From assembly GCA_903835005.1 (NCBI GenBank), contig CAILLK010000137.1, positions 1 through 34,399 on the forward strand: DNA of 34,399 nucleotides, read 5' to 3'. Position 1 is the stretch's first letter. Every line of letters starts with the position of its first letter. The DNA is from an uncultured Bacteroidota bacterium. Its GTDB lineage: Bacteria > Bacteroidota > Bacteroidia > Chitinophagales > Chitinophagaceae. Below are positions 1 to 8,661 of the stretch, in pieces. Made by a program: the position numbers and the translations under genes. The notes under the pieces are model-generated. The model had not been told where the DNA came from and ran no database searches. It was given only the letters and a program-made list of their open reading frames with translations.

Positions 1-139
1 CAAGCAGTGCAACAATCAACCGAGACCGTCCTGTTGAAACAACAGCAACCATTAATCTGACAAACCGCCGTATGCCGAACGGCACGTACGGTGGTGTGAG
101 AGGACGGTGAGGGAAATAATCCCTCACCTCCTACTCGAT
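1..139 (+). mobile_element. Group II intron, 3' end only (domains V and VI)
   Basis: Domain V folds from 64-95. A 9-bp helix (64-72 with 87-95) carries a G67-U92 wobble inside a CGC catalytic triad (66-68). A two-base CG bulge (85-86) follows, then a distal helix 73-76/81-84 closed by a GAAC loop. Domain VI is the hairpin 106-113/121-128, with A133 placed as the branch-point adenosine seven bases from a 3' end at about 139 (ending CGAT). The CGC triad is typical of class IIC introns, which often insert just after terminators. The RT/maturase ORF and domains I-III must lie left of the window. Frame 1 is open from base 1 to a stop at 58-60 and could be the last 19 codons of the maturase, but those residues carry no recognisable motif. 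The intron sits upstream of the epimerase gene and does not interrupt it. Confidence 0.8.
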
Positions 140-216
140 TTCTGTTTTATATAATACCCGGAGACTTATGACGCTCAGGGTACATGGTTTCCGGTTCTGC
201 TCCTTAATATACTATA

Positions 217-1191
217 ATGGCTGTTTTTCACTCAACGGATATCTCCGGCAAAAATTTTCTGGTTACCGGTGGCGCTGGTTTTATTGGTTCCCATATTGTC
301 GAATACCTGCTCAATAATCACGCTGGTAAAGTAAGGGTGCTGGATAATTTTGCCACAGGCTCAGAAAAAAATGTCACCATGTTTGCCCGGTACAGCAATT
401 ATGAATTTCTCCAGGGCGATATCCGCAATTATACGGTTTGTGCTGCCGCAGCCGATGGTATCGATCATGTATCGCACCAGGCCGCCCTTGGCTCGGTGCC
501 AAGATCGGTGCAGGACCCGGTTTCTACCAATGAAGTTAATGTAGGCGGGTTTGTAAATATGATTACGGCTGCAAAGAATGCAGGTGTTCAGTCTTTTGTT
601 TATGCCTCCTCATCTTCAGTGTATGGCGATGAACCCGGCCTGCCCAAAAGGGAAGAGCGTACCGGTAATCTGCTTTCCCCTTATGCCGTTACCAAAAAAG
701 CCAATGAATTGTATGCTGCAGTTTTTTGTGAGCTTTATGGAATGAAAGTTGCTGGTCTCAGGTATTTTAATGTATTCGGCCCCCGACAGGATCCCGAAGG
801 GCCTTATGCTGCAGTGATTCCCCTGTTCATAAAAGGAATTTCAGCGCATCTGCCGGTTTATATAAACGGCGATGGGGAGCAAACCCGCGATTTTACCTAT
901 GTCGAGAATGCAGTTCAGGCCAACGTCAGGGCCATGCTTTCCGGCAATCCCGATGCATTTGGCCAGGTTTATAATGTAGCTGTCGGTAGCAACTTCAGTG
1001 TGAATTACTTATACAACTCCATCAGGGCGCTGCTCAATATTCCTCATCAGCCATCCTACCGTGAACCCCGCTCCGGTGATATACGCGATTCGCTGGCCGA
1101 CATTTCAAAGGCGAAGAATTTATTGGGGTATGAACCTACATTTCAATTTGCCGACGGATTGAAGTTAACAGTAGATTTTTTCAGGAAATGA
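217..1191 (+). CDS. NAD-dependent nucleotide-sugar 4-epimerase (WbpP/TviC-like UDP-GlcNAc epimerase)
   Basis: Extended short-chain dehydrogenase/reductase of 324 aa, the normal length. The Rossmann dinucleotide loop GGAGFIG is at residues 18-24. The catalytic serine region SSSS is at 131-134 and the YxxxK pair is Y156/K160. The stretch GLPKREE...SPYAVTKKANELYA...LRYFNVFGPRQDPEGPYAAVIP closely follows WbpP/TviC-type enzymes, which interconvert UDP-GlcNAc and UDP-GalNAc (or their uronic acids) for surface polysaccharides. The exact substrate cannot be read from sequence. It is cytoplasmic, with no signal peptide. The first ATG is used, and no Shine-Dalgarno sequence is visible, as is usual in Bacteroidota. 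The gene stands alone between the intron end and a convergent RNA-binding protein. A polysaccharide cluster may continue to the left, beyond the intron. Confidence 0.9.
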   Translation: MAVFHSTDISGKNFLVTGGAGFIGSHIVEYLLNNHAGKVRVLDNFATGSEKNVTMFARYSNYEFLQGDIRNYTVCAAAADGIDHVSHQAALGSVPRSVQDPVSTNEVNVGGFVNMITAAKNAGVQSFVYASSSSVYGDEPGLPKREERTGNLLSPYAVTKKANELYAAVFCELYGMKVAGLRYFNVFGPRQDPEGPYAAVIPLFIKGISAHLPVYINGDGEQTRDFTYVENAVQANVRAMLSGNPDAFGQVYNVAVGSNFSVNYLYNSIRALLNIPHQPSYREPRSGDIRDSLADISKAKNLLGYEPTFQFADGLKLTVDFFRK

Positions 1192-1210
1192 ATAACTTTT
1201 CCTGAAAAAA
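1175..1210. terminator. Bidirectional hairpin terminator between convergent genes
   Basis: A U-rich/A-rich palindrome (about 1175-1187 with 1197-1210; core CAGGAAA/TTTCCTG) spans the stop codon of the epimerase. The T run on one side and A run on the other would give a U tract on both strands. It suits the epimerase on + and the RRM gene on -. Confidence 0.65.
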
Positions 1211-1251
1211 CCGCACTCATCCATTATGCAGAATTATTTTGAAAACTTCAC

Positions 1252-1731
1252 TTAATCAAGCCTGTTAAACTTATCGAATTCGGTATCTGTTTTTCTTTCT
1301 GGCCTCGGCAGCGAGTTATAGCTGGTTTGTGGTCGGGTAGATACTGGACCGCTCTGCGGACGCGATGAATTATAACCTCCGGGTCTTGCAGGCCCTGAAC
1401 CTGCTGGCCGAGAAGAGTTGTAACCTCCGCCTCCGGGGCGCGGAACACGTGGCCGGAACGATTTATTGCCGCCGGCACCGGGTTTGGAATTGTTCTGTTT
1501 TGCTTCCTTTACTGAAATAACATTACCTTCAAAAAACGTTGCATCAATATTATCAATACAATCGAAGGCCTGAAACTTATCAGCCATTTCCACAAAACCA
1601 AAGCCCCGCGACATACCGGTAGCATTATCATAAATTATTTTGGCTGAAACAATTTCGCCAAATTCTGAAAACAAAGTGCGCAGATCGGTGATCGTTGTTT
1701 CAGGATTAAGATTTCCAACAAAGAGGTTCAT
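1252..1731 (-). CDS. Single-RRM RNA-binding protein with Gly/Arg/Pro-rich tail
   Basis: One RNA recognition motif fills residues 1-80: RNP2 is LFVGNL (3-8) and RNP1 is RGFGFVEM (42-49), with the aromatic residues that stack on RNA bases present. Residues 85-150 are a low-complexity RGG-like tail (repeats such as RPGGGGYNSSRPAG), probably disordered and supporting RNA binding or condensation. Small RRM proteins like this are common in Bacteroidota and cyanobacteria and are often cold-inducible; that role is inferred, not shown here. Length 159 aa is typical. The long upstream region (start at 1731, no other gene before about 2166) leaves room for a regulatory 5' leader. It converges with the epimerase. 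Confidence 0.9.
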   Translation of the reverse strand: MNLFVGNLNPETTITDLRTLFSEFGEIVSAKIIYDNATGMSRGFGFVEMADKFQAFDCIDNIDATFFEGNVISVKEAKQNNSKPGAGGNKSFRPRVPRPGGGGYNSSRPAGSGPARPGGYNSSRPQSGPVSTRPQTSYNSLPRPERKTDTEFDKFNRLD

Positions 1732-2201
1732 AACTTTTTTGATAAAAAATTAAAAATAGCGCCTGTTCTTTAATGAGTGTTATAAGAAACGCGTTACAAG
1801 GTACTGAATTCTTTTGTTAGTGGAATTATCTTTTTTATACTAATTGCAAGTCATTAATTATGTATGAAAATTGATTGAAAATTTTCACGATTATAAAGAA
1901 TACCTTGTTTTATACAGTTTATATAATTTGTATATTTATGCAAATAATAATCACCGGTCTCTGATGCCTTTTTTAAACGGTAACGCATTTTGTATTCATA
2001 GATTTTTGCCTTCAGATGATTCCAATGTAAACTTTACTATATTTTTTTCAGCAAAAGGTATTTTGCAATCAAAATGGTTGTAATTTCGTGCCGGATTTTA
2101 ACGTTATATATTAAGATAATATTTCAGCGCCAGGTTCAGCATAAGTTTTTATTAATAAAAGTAAATTGCAAAAATTAAATTTCGTTATAAAAAATCAAAG
2201 T
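1732..2201. other. Intergenic region between divergent genes, AT-rich
   Basis: About 470 bases of strongly AT-rich DNA separate the divergent RRM and T9SS-protein genes, so both promoters must lie here. I see no clean TTTG/TAnnTTTG pair on either strand. A 70-codon frame starting with TTG at 1871 has no recognisable motif and is treated as chance. Confidence 0.4.
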
Positions 2202-4799
2202 ATGAGACCACTTTTTTCTACAAAACTTCTAATCCTTGTAACAATTATTACCGGGCTCAGCCTGAGTCTTTCAGCCCAGACTGCTTCCTTTAATTATCTG
2301 GGATCTGTTCAGACCTATACAGTTCCTGTTGGAGCTACTCAGCTTGCTGTTGATGCAATAGGGGCGGCTGGTGGAGAGGCTTACAACTGCTGTTCCTCCG
2401 ACCCGGTTACTCTGGGCGGTCGGGTTCAGTGTACTATTAATGTTACCCCGGGTACAGTTTATTATATTTATGTAGGTGGTAAGGGGCAGGATTGGGTGTC
2501 TTATGGCTATGCTGTTGGTGGCTATAATGGTGGTGCCAATGGTGGCAGCACCAGCGCTACCTATTGTGCAGCTGGCGGTGGTGCCAGCGATATCAGGCTT
2601 TCTGCTTCCGGCAGCTCTTATGCCGACAGGCTGGTAGTAGCTGGTGGCGCCGGTGGCGGTGGAGATTTTGATCAGGCTGGCGGTGCTGGTGGTGGTCTCA
2701 CAGGTGGAACGGCTACAGGCGGTGCTTGCGGCGGTGGTCCTTCTGGTCCTTCCTGCACAACCGGTACTGGTTTGGGTGCTTTTGGTATCGGCGGTATGCC
2801 AGACGCTTATTCAAGCGGCGGCGGTGGCGGCGGCTGGTGGGGTGGAAACGGTGGTGTGCCTGATGGCGGCGGCGCCGGCGGGTCATCTTTTACCGATCCT
2901 ATCTTGGTTTCATCTGTTATTCATACTCAGGGTTATGTAGGTGCTACCGGAGATGGTATTGTTATTATAGCGCCTAACTGTATGGCCCCTGGTTCAATAG
3001 CAGGTAATATTCCGCTTTGTCCCGGCGATAGCAACTACCTGGCTAACCCAACCGGCGACACTACTGGCGTTTGGGTAAGCAGCAATCCGGCTGTTGCTGC
3101 TGTTGATTCTTTCACCGGACTGGTTGCTGGCCTTACTGCCGGAACCGATACCATCACTTTTGTATTGGCTAATCCCTGCGGCGGGCCATCTGCTCAGGCC
3201 TTTGTAGTAGTTACTGTTAATCCGTTTCCAGGGCCAATTACCGGCCCTATGGGCGATTGTCTTGGTTCCGGTATTACATTATCCGACAGCGGAAGTGGTA
3301 CCTGGGCCAATAATAATTCTGCTTTAGGTTCTGTTGATCCTTCAACGGGTATCTATTCTGGTATTGCTACCGGAACCGATACTGTTAGCTTCACATTGTC
3401 AAGTACGGGTTGCACTGTTTCCCGCTCTGTTGTTATTAATCCATTGCCTGCTATCGATACTGTTACAGGTGGTGGCAGTTATTGCGCTGGTGGTTCAGGC
3501 GTGCATATCGGTTTGAACACTTCGGTTGCAGGTGTTATTTATCAGCCATATCTCAGCGGCTCTGCTTCTGGTAGCGGTGTTACCGGTACCGGCTCAGCAT
3601 TAGACCTCGGATCTGAAACTGCCGCAGGTAATTATACAGTTAATGCAACTACTATCAGTACAGGATGTTCGGTTTATATGGCTGGCAGTGCCAATATACT
3701 GATCACTCCGGTTGTTATTCCTACAGCGGTTATATCTTCAAGCATGGGCGATACTCTCTGTGCTGGTACAGCAACGGTTTTTACTACCTCATATACTCAT
3801 GGCGGAACCGCTCCAGCCTTTCATTGGATGAAGAATGGCGCAAATGTTGGTGGCGACAGCGCTACTTATGCATACACTCCGAGCAACGGTGATGTTATTG
3901 TTGTAAAACTGATCAGCGATACCGTTTGTGCTATCCCCGACAGTGCAATGGATACTCTGGTTATGACTGTTAAACCTAACGGTACACCTACTCTGGCTAT
4001 CACATCCGCTCCGGGTGCTGAAGTTTGCCAGTTTACTACGGTTACCTTGAATGCAACTCCTGCATTCGGCGGTTACACTCCTTCTTATACCTGGGTACTG
4101 AATACCATTTCTGTTTCCACTTCAGCTTCCTATTCTTTCACTCCAAACAACGGTGACCATATCTATTGTATCATGAACAGCGATTACCAGTGCCGGCTGG
4201 CCAATACCGCTTACAGCAATGTTATTGATTTGATGGTGGATACCCCGGTTGTTCCTTACGTTACTATTGCTAGCCGTCCGGGTCTTTATCTGCCTGTTGG
4301 TCATCCCGATACCCTTACGGCTACTGTTTACAACGGAGGTACAAACCCGCTGTATCAGTGGTACCTGAATAATGCGCCGGTTGCAGCGGCTACCACCAAT
4401 GTTTTCTACAGGAGCTCGTTTGCCGATAAAGATTCAGTGAGCTGTCTGGTTACACGCAATGATATTTGTGGTATGTCGGCTATCAACTCTGTAGTTTTCA
4501 GGGTGCATCCGGTTGGCGTTACACAGATCAGCTTTGCTGGCGCCAATATTCAGGTTACTCCTAATCCAAATAACGGTACCTTCACTGTTAAAGGTACTAT
4601 TGGCACTTCAACAGAAGAGGTAGCTGTCGATTTAACCAACATGCTGGGTCAGACAGTATATAAAAATACAGTTACTGCGCTCGATGGTGTGCTGAATGAG
4701 CAGATCACCACCAATAATTCACTGGCCGAAGGAATCTATATTCTGGGTGTTCACACCACATCTGGTAGTGGTACTTTCAGAATTGTTGTTGAGAAATAA
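2202..4799 (+). CDS. Secreted glycine-rich/Ig-like surface protein with T9SS type A sorting domain
   Basis: Start set at the ATG at 2202, 12 codons inside the longest frame, because it puts a Sec signal peptide at the N-terminus (MRPLFSTKLL..., cleavage near SLSAQ-T, residues 24-27). The product is 865 aa. Residues about 36-257 form a glycine-rich domain with GGAGGGG-type runs, as in Gly_rich/ALK-like extracellular modules. Bacterial Ig-like (BIG2/PKD-like) repeats follow (for example VWVSSNPAVAAVDSFTGLVAGLTAGTDTITF). The last ~75 residues are a T9SS type A sorting domain (TPNPNNGTFTVKG ... EGIYILGVHTTSGSGTFRIVVEK), which directs export across the outer membrane and surface anchoring or release. 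It is probably an adhesin or matrix protein; the ligand is unknown. It holds 11 D-(S/T)-(A/I/L/M/T/V) sites, the Bacteroidota O-glycosylation sequon. Confidence 0.88.
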   Translation: MRPLFSTKLLILVTIITGLSLSLSAQTASFNYLGSVQTYTVPVGATQLAVDAIGAAGGEAYNCCSSDPVTLGGRVQCTINVTPGTVYYIYVGGKGQDWVSYGYAVGGYNGGANGGSTSATYCAAGGGASDIRLSASGSSYADRLVVAGGAGGGGDFDQAGGAGGGLTGGTATGGACGGGPSGPSCTTGTGLGAFGIGGMPDAYSSGGGGGGWWGGNGGVPDGGGAGGSSFTDPILVSSVIHTQGYVGATGDGIVIIAPNCMAPGSIAGNIPLCPGDSNYLANPTGDTTGVWVSSNPAVAAVDSFTGLVAGLTAGTDTITFVLANPCGGPSAQAFVVVTVNPFPGPITGPMGDCLGSGITLSDSGSGTWANNNSALGSVDPSTGIYSGIATGTDTVSFTLSSTGCTVSRSVVINPLPAIDTVTGGGSYCAGGSGVHIGLNTSVAGVIYQPYLSGSASGSGVTGTGSALDLGSETAAGNYTVNATTISTGCSVYMAGSANILITPVVIPTAVISSSMGDTLCAGTATVFTTSYTHGGTAPAFHWMKNGANVGGDSATYAYTPSNGDVIVVKLISDTVCAIPDSAMDTLVMTVKPNGTPTLAITSAPGAEVCQFTTVTLNATPAFGGYTPSYTWVLNTISVSTSASYSFTPNNGDHIYCIMNSDYQCRLANTAYSNVIDLMVDTPVVPYVTIASRPGLYLPVGHPDTLTATVYNGGTNPLYQWYLNNAPVAAATTNVFYRSSFADKDSVSCLVTRNDICGMSAINSVVFRVHPVGVTQISFAGANIQVTPNPNNGTFTVKGTIGTSTEEVAVDLTNMLGQTVYKNTVTALDGVLNEQITTNNSLAEGIYILGVHTTSGSGTFRIVVEK

Positions 4800-4805
4800 A
4801 TGAAT

Positions 4806-4875
4806 AACAGATACCCCCCCCGCGTATCTGTTAATAAGTAATACGGAACAGAACGGGTAGCTTGGCTACCCGTTC
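4806..4875 (+). terminator. Two consecutive hairpins after the T9SS protein
   Basis: The first hairpin is 4806-4814/4824-4832 (AACAGATAC with GTATCTGTT). The second, stronger one is 4851-4861/4865-4875 (GAACGGGTAGC, loop TTG, GCTACCCGTTC). The T tract after the second is weak (CATTTAATAA), but an 11-bp perfect GC-rich stem just past the stop codon supports termination. Confidence 0.65.
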
Positions 4876-5044
4876 CATTTAATAACACATTATCACGTGT
4901 TTAATTAGCTGCTGCCGCATTTATTCTCTTGAATTAAAAGAAATTGCAGAGTAACAGAATAAAATATATGGTAATGTTTTGCAGTTAAAATCGAGTTAAA
5001 CTACCATTTCATTTTTTGTTACCACCTGGCAGAGCCTATTTTTG

Positions 5045-5052
5045 TATCTTTG
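5045..5052 (+). promoter_or_regulatory. -7 element (TATCTTTG) upstream of uppS
   Basis: Exact match to the Bacteroidota -7 box TAnnTTTG, 23 bases before the uppS ATG. The nearest TTTG upstream (5015-5018) is 26 bases away, longer than the usual ~19, so the -33 box is doubtful. Confidence 0.55.
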
Positions 5053-5075
5053 CAAACTTTTCGTAATTACACCTG

Positions 5076-5837
5076 ATGGGCCTTTTGGATTCAATCGACT
5101 TAAATAAGCTGCCGAAGCATGTTGCCATTATTATGGATGGTAACGGTCGTTGGGCAAAGGAAAGGGGCGAAGACCGGGTTTATGGGCATCATGAGGGTGT
5201 GGTAAGTGTGCGGGAGATCGTCAATGCAAGCGCCGAAATTGGTATTAAATACCTTACTCTTTACGCCTTCTCGGCCGAAAACTGGAACAGGCCAAAAGAG
5301 GAAGTTGATGCCCTGATGGAGCTGCTCGTAAACACCATAAGAAAGGAAACAGACGAGCTGGATAAAAATAATGTCAGGCTTAGTATTATAGGCGATTTCG
5401 CCAGCTTGCCCCTTATATGCCAGAAGGAACTTAACGAGGCAATGGATCTGACTGCAAAAAATACAGGCCTAAACCTTATTCTCGCGCTCAGTTACAGCTC
5501 CAGGCGGGAAATAGCAGACGCAGCACGTAAAATAGCTCTCGATGTTGTTGCCGGAAAGCTGCAGCCCGGCGATATTAACGAGAATAGTTTCAAAAATTAT
5601 TTATATACCTCCGCCTTTCCCGATCCTGAACTCATGATACGTACCAGTGGTGAATACCGTATCAGTAATTATCTGCTTTACCAGTTGGCTTATGCCGAAT
5701 TATATTTTACCAATAAGCATTGGCCTGATTTCAGGAAAAATGATTTAATAGATGCTTTGCTGAATTACCAGCAACGCGAACGCCGCTTTGGCAAAACAAG
5801 TGAACAAATTCAAAAGAACACTCCCCAGCATGTATAA
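5076..5837 (+). CDS. uppS: Isoprenyl transferase (undecaprenyl diphosphate synthase)
   Basis: Cis-prenyltransferase of 253 aa, the usual length. It condenses farnesyl-PP with isopentenyl-PP to make the C55 lipid carrier used for peptidoglycan and surface glycans. Signature HVAIIMDGNGRWAKERG spans residues 15-31, with catalytic Asp21 and the Asn/Arg that follow it. The C-terminal RTSGEYRISNYLLYQLAYAELYF block carries the conserved Arg/Ser that bind the IPP diphosphate. Cytoplasmic/peripheral enzyme. It is the first gene of an envelope operon; its last 8 bases overlap the chosen bamA start (ATGTATAA), suggesting translational coupling. Alternatives: none likely; only chain length is uncertain. 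Confidence 0.96.
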   Translation: MGLLDSIDLNKLPKHVAIIMDGNGRWAKERGEDRVYGHHEGVVSVREIVNASAEIGIKYLTLYAFSAENWNRPKEEVDALMELLVNTIRKETDELDKNNVRLSIIGDFASLPLICQKELNEAMDLTAKNTGLNLILALSYSSRREIADAARKIALDVVAGKLQPGDINENSFKNYLYTSAFPDPELMIRTSGEYRISNYLLYQLAYAELYFTNKHWPDFRKNDLIDALLNYQQRERRFGKTSEQIQKNTPQHV

Positions 5838-8496
5838 TGGCGTTATCCGGATTAGTTTATTGATTTTATGTGTACTGTTTCAGCACATATCCTATGCGCA
5901 GTTGGGTGGTGGCAGGCAGGGGCTGAATAAGATGATGCAGCAGTCGCAGCCTGGAAGCGAGATGGCCAAACCTAAGGAGTATGAGCTGGCAGGTATCACT
6001 GTTACTGGCGCCAAGTACCTGGATCAGGATCTGCTGATAGCCGTAACTAACCTGGTTATTGGCCAGAAAATAACCCTGCCAAACGACGACCATATTGCCA
6101 AAGCCATTAAAGCGCTCTGGAAACAGGAACTGTTTTCGAATGTTAATATTACCATTACTAAAAAATTAGATGATAAGGTTTTTATCAATATCGCGGTGGA
6201 AGAACGCCCCCGCCTTGGACGGTACAATTTCAGAAATATCAAACCTTCAGAAGCCAAAGAATTAAAGACCAAGCTCTCGCTGGTGACCAATAAAGTGGTA
6301 ACCGATGCCACCAAGAAAGAAGCTGTGGTGCGCATTAAGAAATTCTATACCGATAAAGGTTTTGGCCGTGTGCAGGTATCTGTGATTGAACGCAACGATA
6401 CTGCTGCCGTGAATAAAGTAGCGCTCACCTTTGTTATTGTAAAAGGCAATAAATCGCACATCAACCAGATCAACATTGTAGGAGAAGAACATGCAAGCGA
6501 GGCCAGCCTGAAGCATACCCTCAAGGGAACTAAAGAAATGTCGCGCTTTACACTTCACCCCGATAATGAATTCAGTGTATACCCTGTGCCCGACAGGTCT
6601 TTTGGTAACTACATGGGCCAGTTCGGTTTTCTTTATCCCTCCAAAACACTCGATGCCCTCGATGAATATTTCAGGTTTAAACTCTTTTCCGGTTCAAAAT
6701 TCAACCAGGTAAAATATGACGAAGACAAGCAATCGCTCATCAACCATTACAATACTCTTGGTTACCGCGATGCTGTCATTGTCTCAGATACTGTATATCC
6801 GGTTCAAAACGGAAACTTGAATATAGATATCAGGGTCAGGGAAGGCCATAAATATTATTTCGGCGACATTACCTGGAAAGGCAATACAAAATACTCCGCC
6901 GAATTCCTCAGCCGTATTCTGGCAATAAAAAAGGGAGATGTCTATAACGCGCATCAGCTCGAAACAAGGCTCGGCAGGCAGCTTAGCCCCGATGGCAACG
7001 GTGAAGATGTTTACAGCCTTTACCAGGACGATGGCTACCTGTTTTTTAATGTCGATCCGGTTGAGATATCAGTTAAGGGAGATACTATAAACTTCGAAAT
7101 GCACATGTCCGAAGGGCCCCAGGCTACTATTAAAGACATCAATATTGCCGGCAACGAACGTACTAATGAAAATGTGATCCGAAGAAACATCAGAACATTA
7201 CCCGGAAATAAATTCAGCCGTGCCGACCTCATCAATTCTCAGCGCGAAATTGCCAACCTCGGGTTCTTCGACCAGGAAAAAATTGGTATCCTGCCTAAGC
7301 CTCATCCCGAAGATGGTACTGTGGATATTGATTATACCGTGGTGGAAAAATCGAGCGATCAGTTGCAGCTATCCGCGGGTTTTGGCGGTGGTGTAAATTT
7401 CTATGGCAATGTGGGTATCACCTTCAATAACTTTTCAATCCGCAATATTTTCCATCCCGGCAAGTGGAATCCGCTGCCGGTTGGCGATGGTCAGAAATTC
7501 TCTGTCAGTTATTCCTCCAATGGCGCCTATTACAACTCCTTAAGCACTTCCTTTACCGAGCCTTGGCTCGGAGGGCATAAACCCAATGCATTGACGGCTA
7601 ACCTTGTTTACAGTAAGTATTCAGCCGCAGCGGTAGGTACCGATCCGAATCTTTCCTTCCTCAGAATGGCTGGTGGTGGCCTTTCCATGGGTAAAAGGCT
7701 GCATTGGCCCGATGATTTCTTTGTATTCAATTATGGCGCTTATTACAATAATTACCGCCTCAAAGATTATGCGCTTGTGCCCAACTTTACAGATGGCTAC
7801 AGCAACGACTTCCATTTTAAATTTGTGCTTTCCCGCAATTCTATCGATAAGCCGCTTTACCCGAGGTCCGGTTCTAATATCTCATTTACTTTCCAGGTCA
7901 CTCCGCCTTACAGCGCATTTACTGGTATTGATTATGCCAGTCAGTCTTATCAGGAGAAGTACAAGATCATTGAGTACCATAAGTATAAATTTACTGCCGA
8001 TTTTTACCAGAAGGTGTATGGCAACCTCGTGATGCGCTTTGTGGCCAAGGGTGGGTTTCTCGGCTATTATAATTCTGGCATTGGTTATTCTCCTTTCGAG
8101 CGTTTCCAGGTGGGCGGTGATGGTCTGTCAGGGTATTCTTATTTTGTAGGTAAAGATATCGTCAGTCAGCGCGGCTATGAGGTTTATGCCACCGGTGCTA
8201 CAATATTTAATAAGTACCAGGCCGAGCTTCGCTATCCCTTCTCCCTGAGTCCTACAGCTACTATCTACGGACTTACCTTTGTTGATGCGGCTAATGCCTG
8301 GGATAATTTTTCAGGCTACAATCCTTTCAAGTTGAACAGGGATGTAGGTGTGGGCATAAGGATTTTCCTGCCCATGTTCGGTTTATTGGGGCTCGATTAT
8401 GGTATTGGTATAGACAGGTATGACCCCGCTACAGGAACTACAGGATTTAAGGATATTTCCAAGTTTAATTTTATGCTCGGATTTGAGCCTGAATAA
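5830..8496 (+). CDS. bamA: Outer membrane protein assembly factor BamA
   Basis: Omp85-family core of the BAM complex, which folds beta-barrels into the outer membrane. The start is the ATG at 5830, not the longer TTG frame at 5788, because it opens a signal peptide (MYNGVIRISLLILCVLFQHISYAQ). The product is 888 aa. The N-terminal half is a POTRA array beginning at ELAGITVTGAKYLDQDLLIAV; another clear POTRA is IKDINIAGNERTNENVIRRNIRTLPGNKFSRADLINSQREIANLGFFD. The C-terminal half is the surface-antigen barrel (from about QLSAGFGGGVNFYG). It includes the Bacteroidota form of the loop-6 segment (GLSGYSYFVGKDIVSQRGYE) with the conserved RGY. The Bacteroidota order uppS-(DUF6089)-bamA-skp-skp is kept except that no DUF6089 gene lies between uppS and bamA. 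Confidence 0.95.
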   Translation: MYNGVIRISLLILCVLFQHISYAQLGGGRQGLNKMMQQSQPGSEMAKPKEYELAGITVTGAKYLDQDLLIAVTNLVIGQKITLPNDDHIAKAIKALWKQELFSNVNITITKKLDDKVFINIAVEERPRLGRYNFRNIKPSEAKELKTKLSLVTNKVVTDATKKEAVVRIKKFYTDKGFGRVQVSVIERNDTAAVNKVALTFVIVKGNKSHINQINIVGEEHASEASLKHTLKGTKEMSRFTLHPDNEFSVYPVPDRSFGNYMGQFGFLYPSKTLDALDEYFRFKLFSGSKFNQVKYDEDKQSLINHYNTLGYRDAVIVSDTVYPVQNGNLNIDIRVREGHKYYFGDITWKGNTKYSAEFLSRILAIKKGDVYNAHQLETRLGRQLSPDGNGEDVYSLYQDDGYLFFNVDPVEISVKGDTINFEMHMSEGPQATIKDINIAGNERTNENVIRRNIRTLPGNKFSRADLINSQREIANLGFFDQEKIGILPKPHPEDGTVDIDYTVVEKSSDQLQLSAGFGGGVNFYGNVGITFNNFSIRNIFHPGKWNPLPVGDGQKFSVSYSSNGAYYNSLSTSFTEPWLGGHKPNALTANLVYSKYSAAAVGTDPNLSFLRMAGGGLSMGKRLHWPDDFFVFNYGAYYNNYRLKDYALVPNFTDGYSNDFHFKFVLSRNSIDKPLYPRSGSNISFTFQVTPPYSAFTGIDYASQSYQEKYKIIEYHKYKFTADFYQKVYGNLVMRFVAKGGFLGYYNSGIGYSPFERFQVGGDGLSGYSYFVGKDIVSQRGYEVYATGATIFNKYQAELRYPFSLSPTATIYGLTFVDAANAWDNFSGYNPFKLNRDVGVGIRIFLPMFGLLGLDYGIGIDRYDPATGTTGFKDISKFNFMLGFEPE

Positions 8497-8661
8497 TTTA
8501 AGAAGGGCATAATAATCATTGACAGGTAGTTTAGCAGGGCGCTTTGTTAAATTAATAAGTGTAAGAAAATACTGTTTAACTTTATAACGTAATAATAGTC
8601 AAACTGAAAAATTATTTTTAATCACAAATCCGTAATCCGGATAGTTTTAAAATTATTGTTT

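Noticed and set aside
1-60. Partial CDS in frame 1 ending at 58-60
   Set aside because: It could be the last 19 codons of the intron maturase, but the residues are Gln-rich without a known motif; mentioned with the intron instead of as a gene.
1248-1478. 76-codon minus-strand frame
   Set aside because: It lies wholly within the RRM protein gene in another frame; the Arg/Gly-rich repeats create an open shadow frame.
1871-2083. 70-codon plus-strand frame
   Set aside because: TTG start, very AT-rich, aromatic/Asn-heavy composition, no motif and no promoter; looks like chance.
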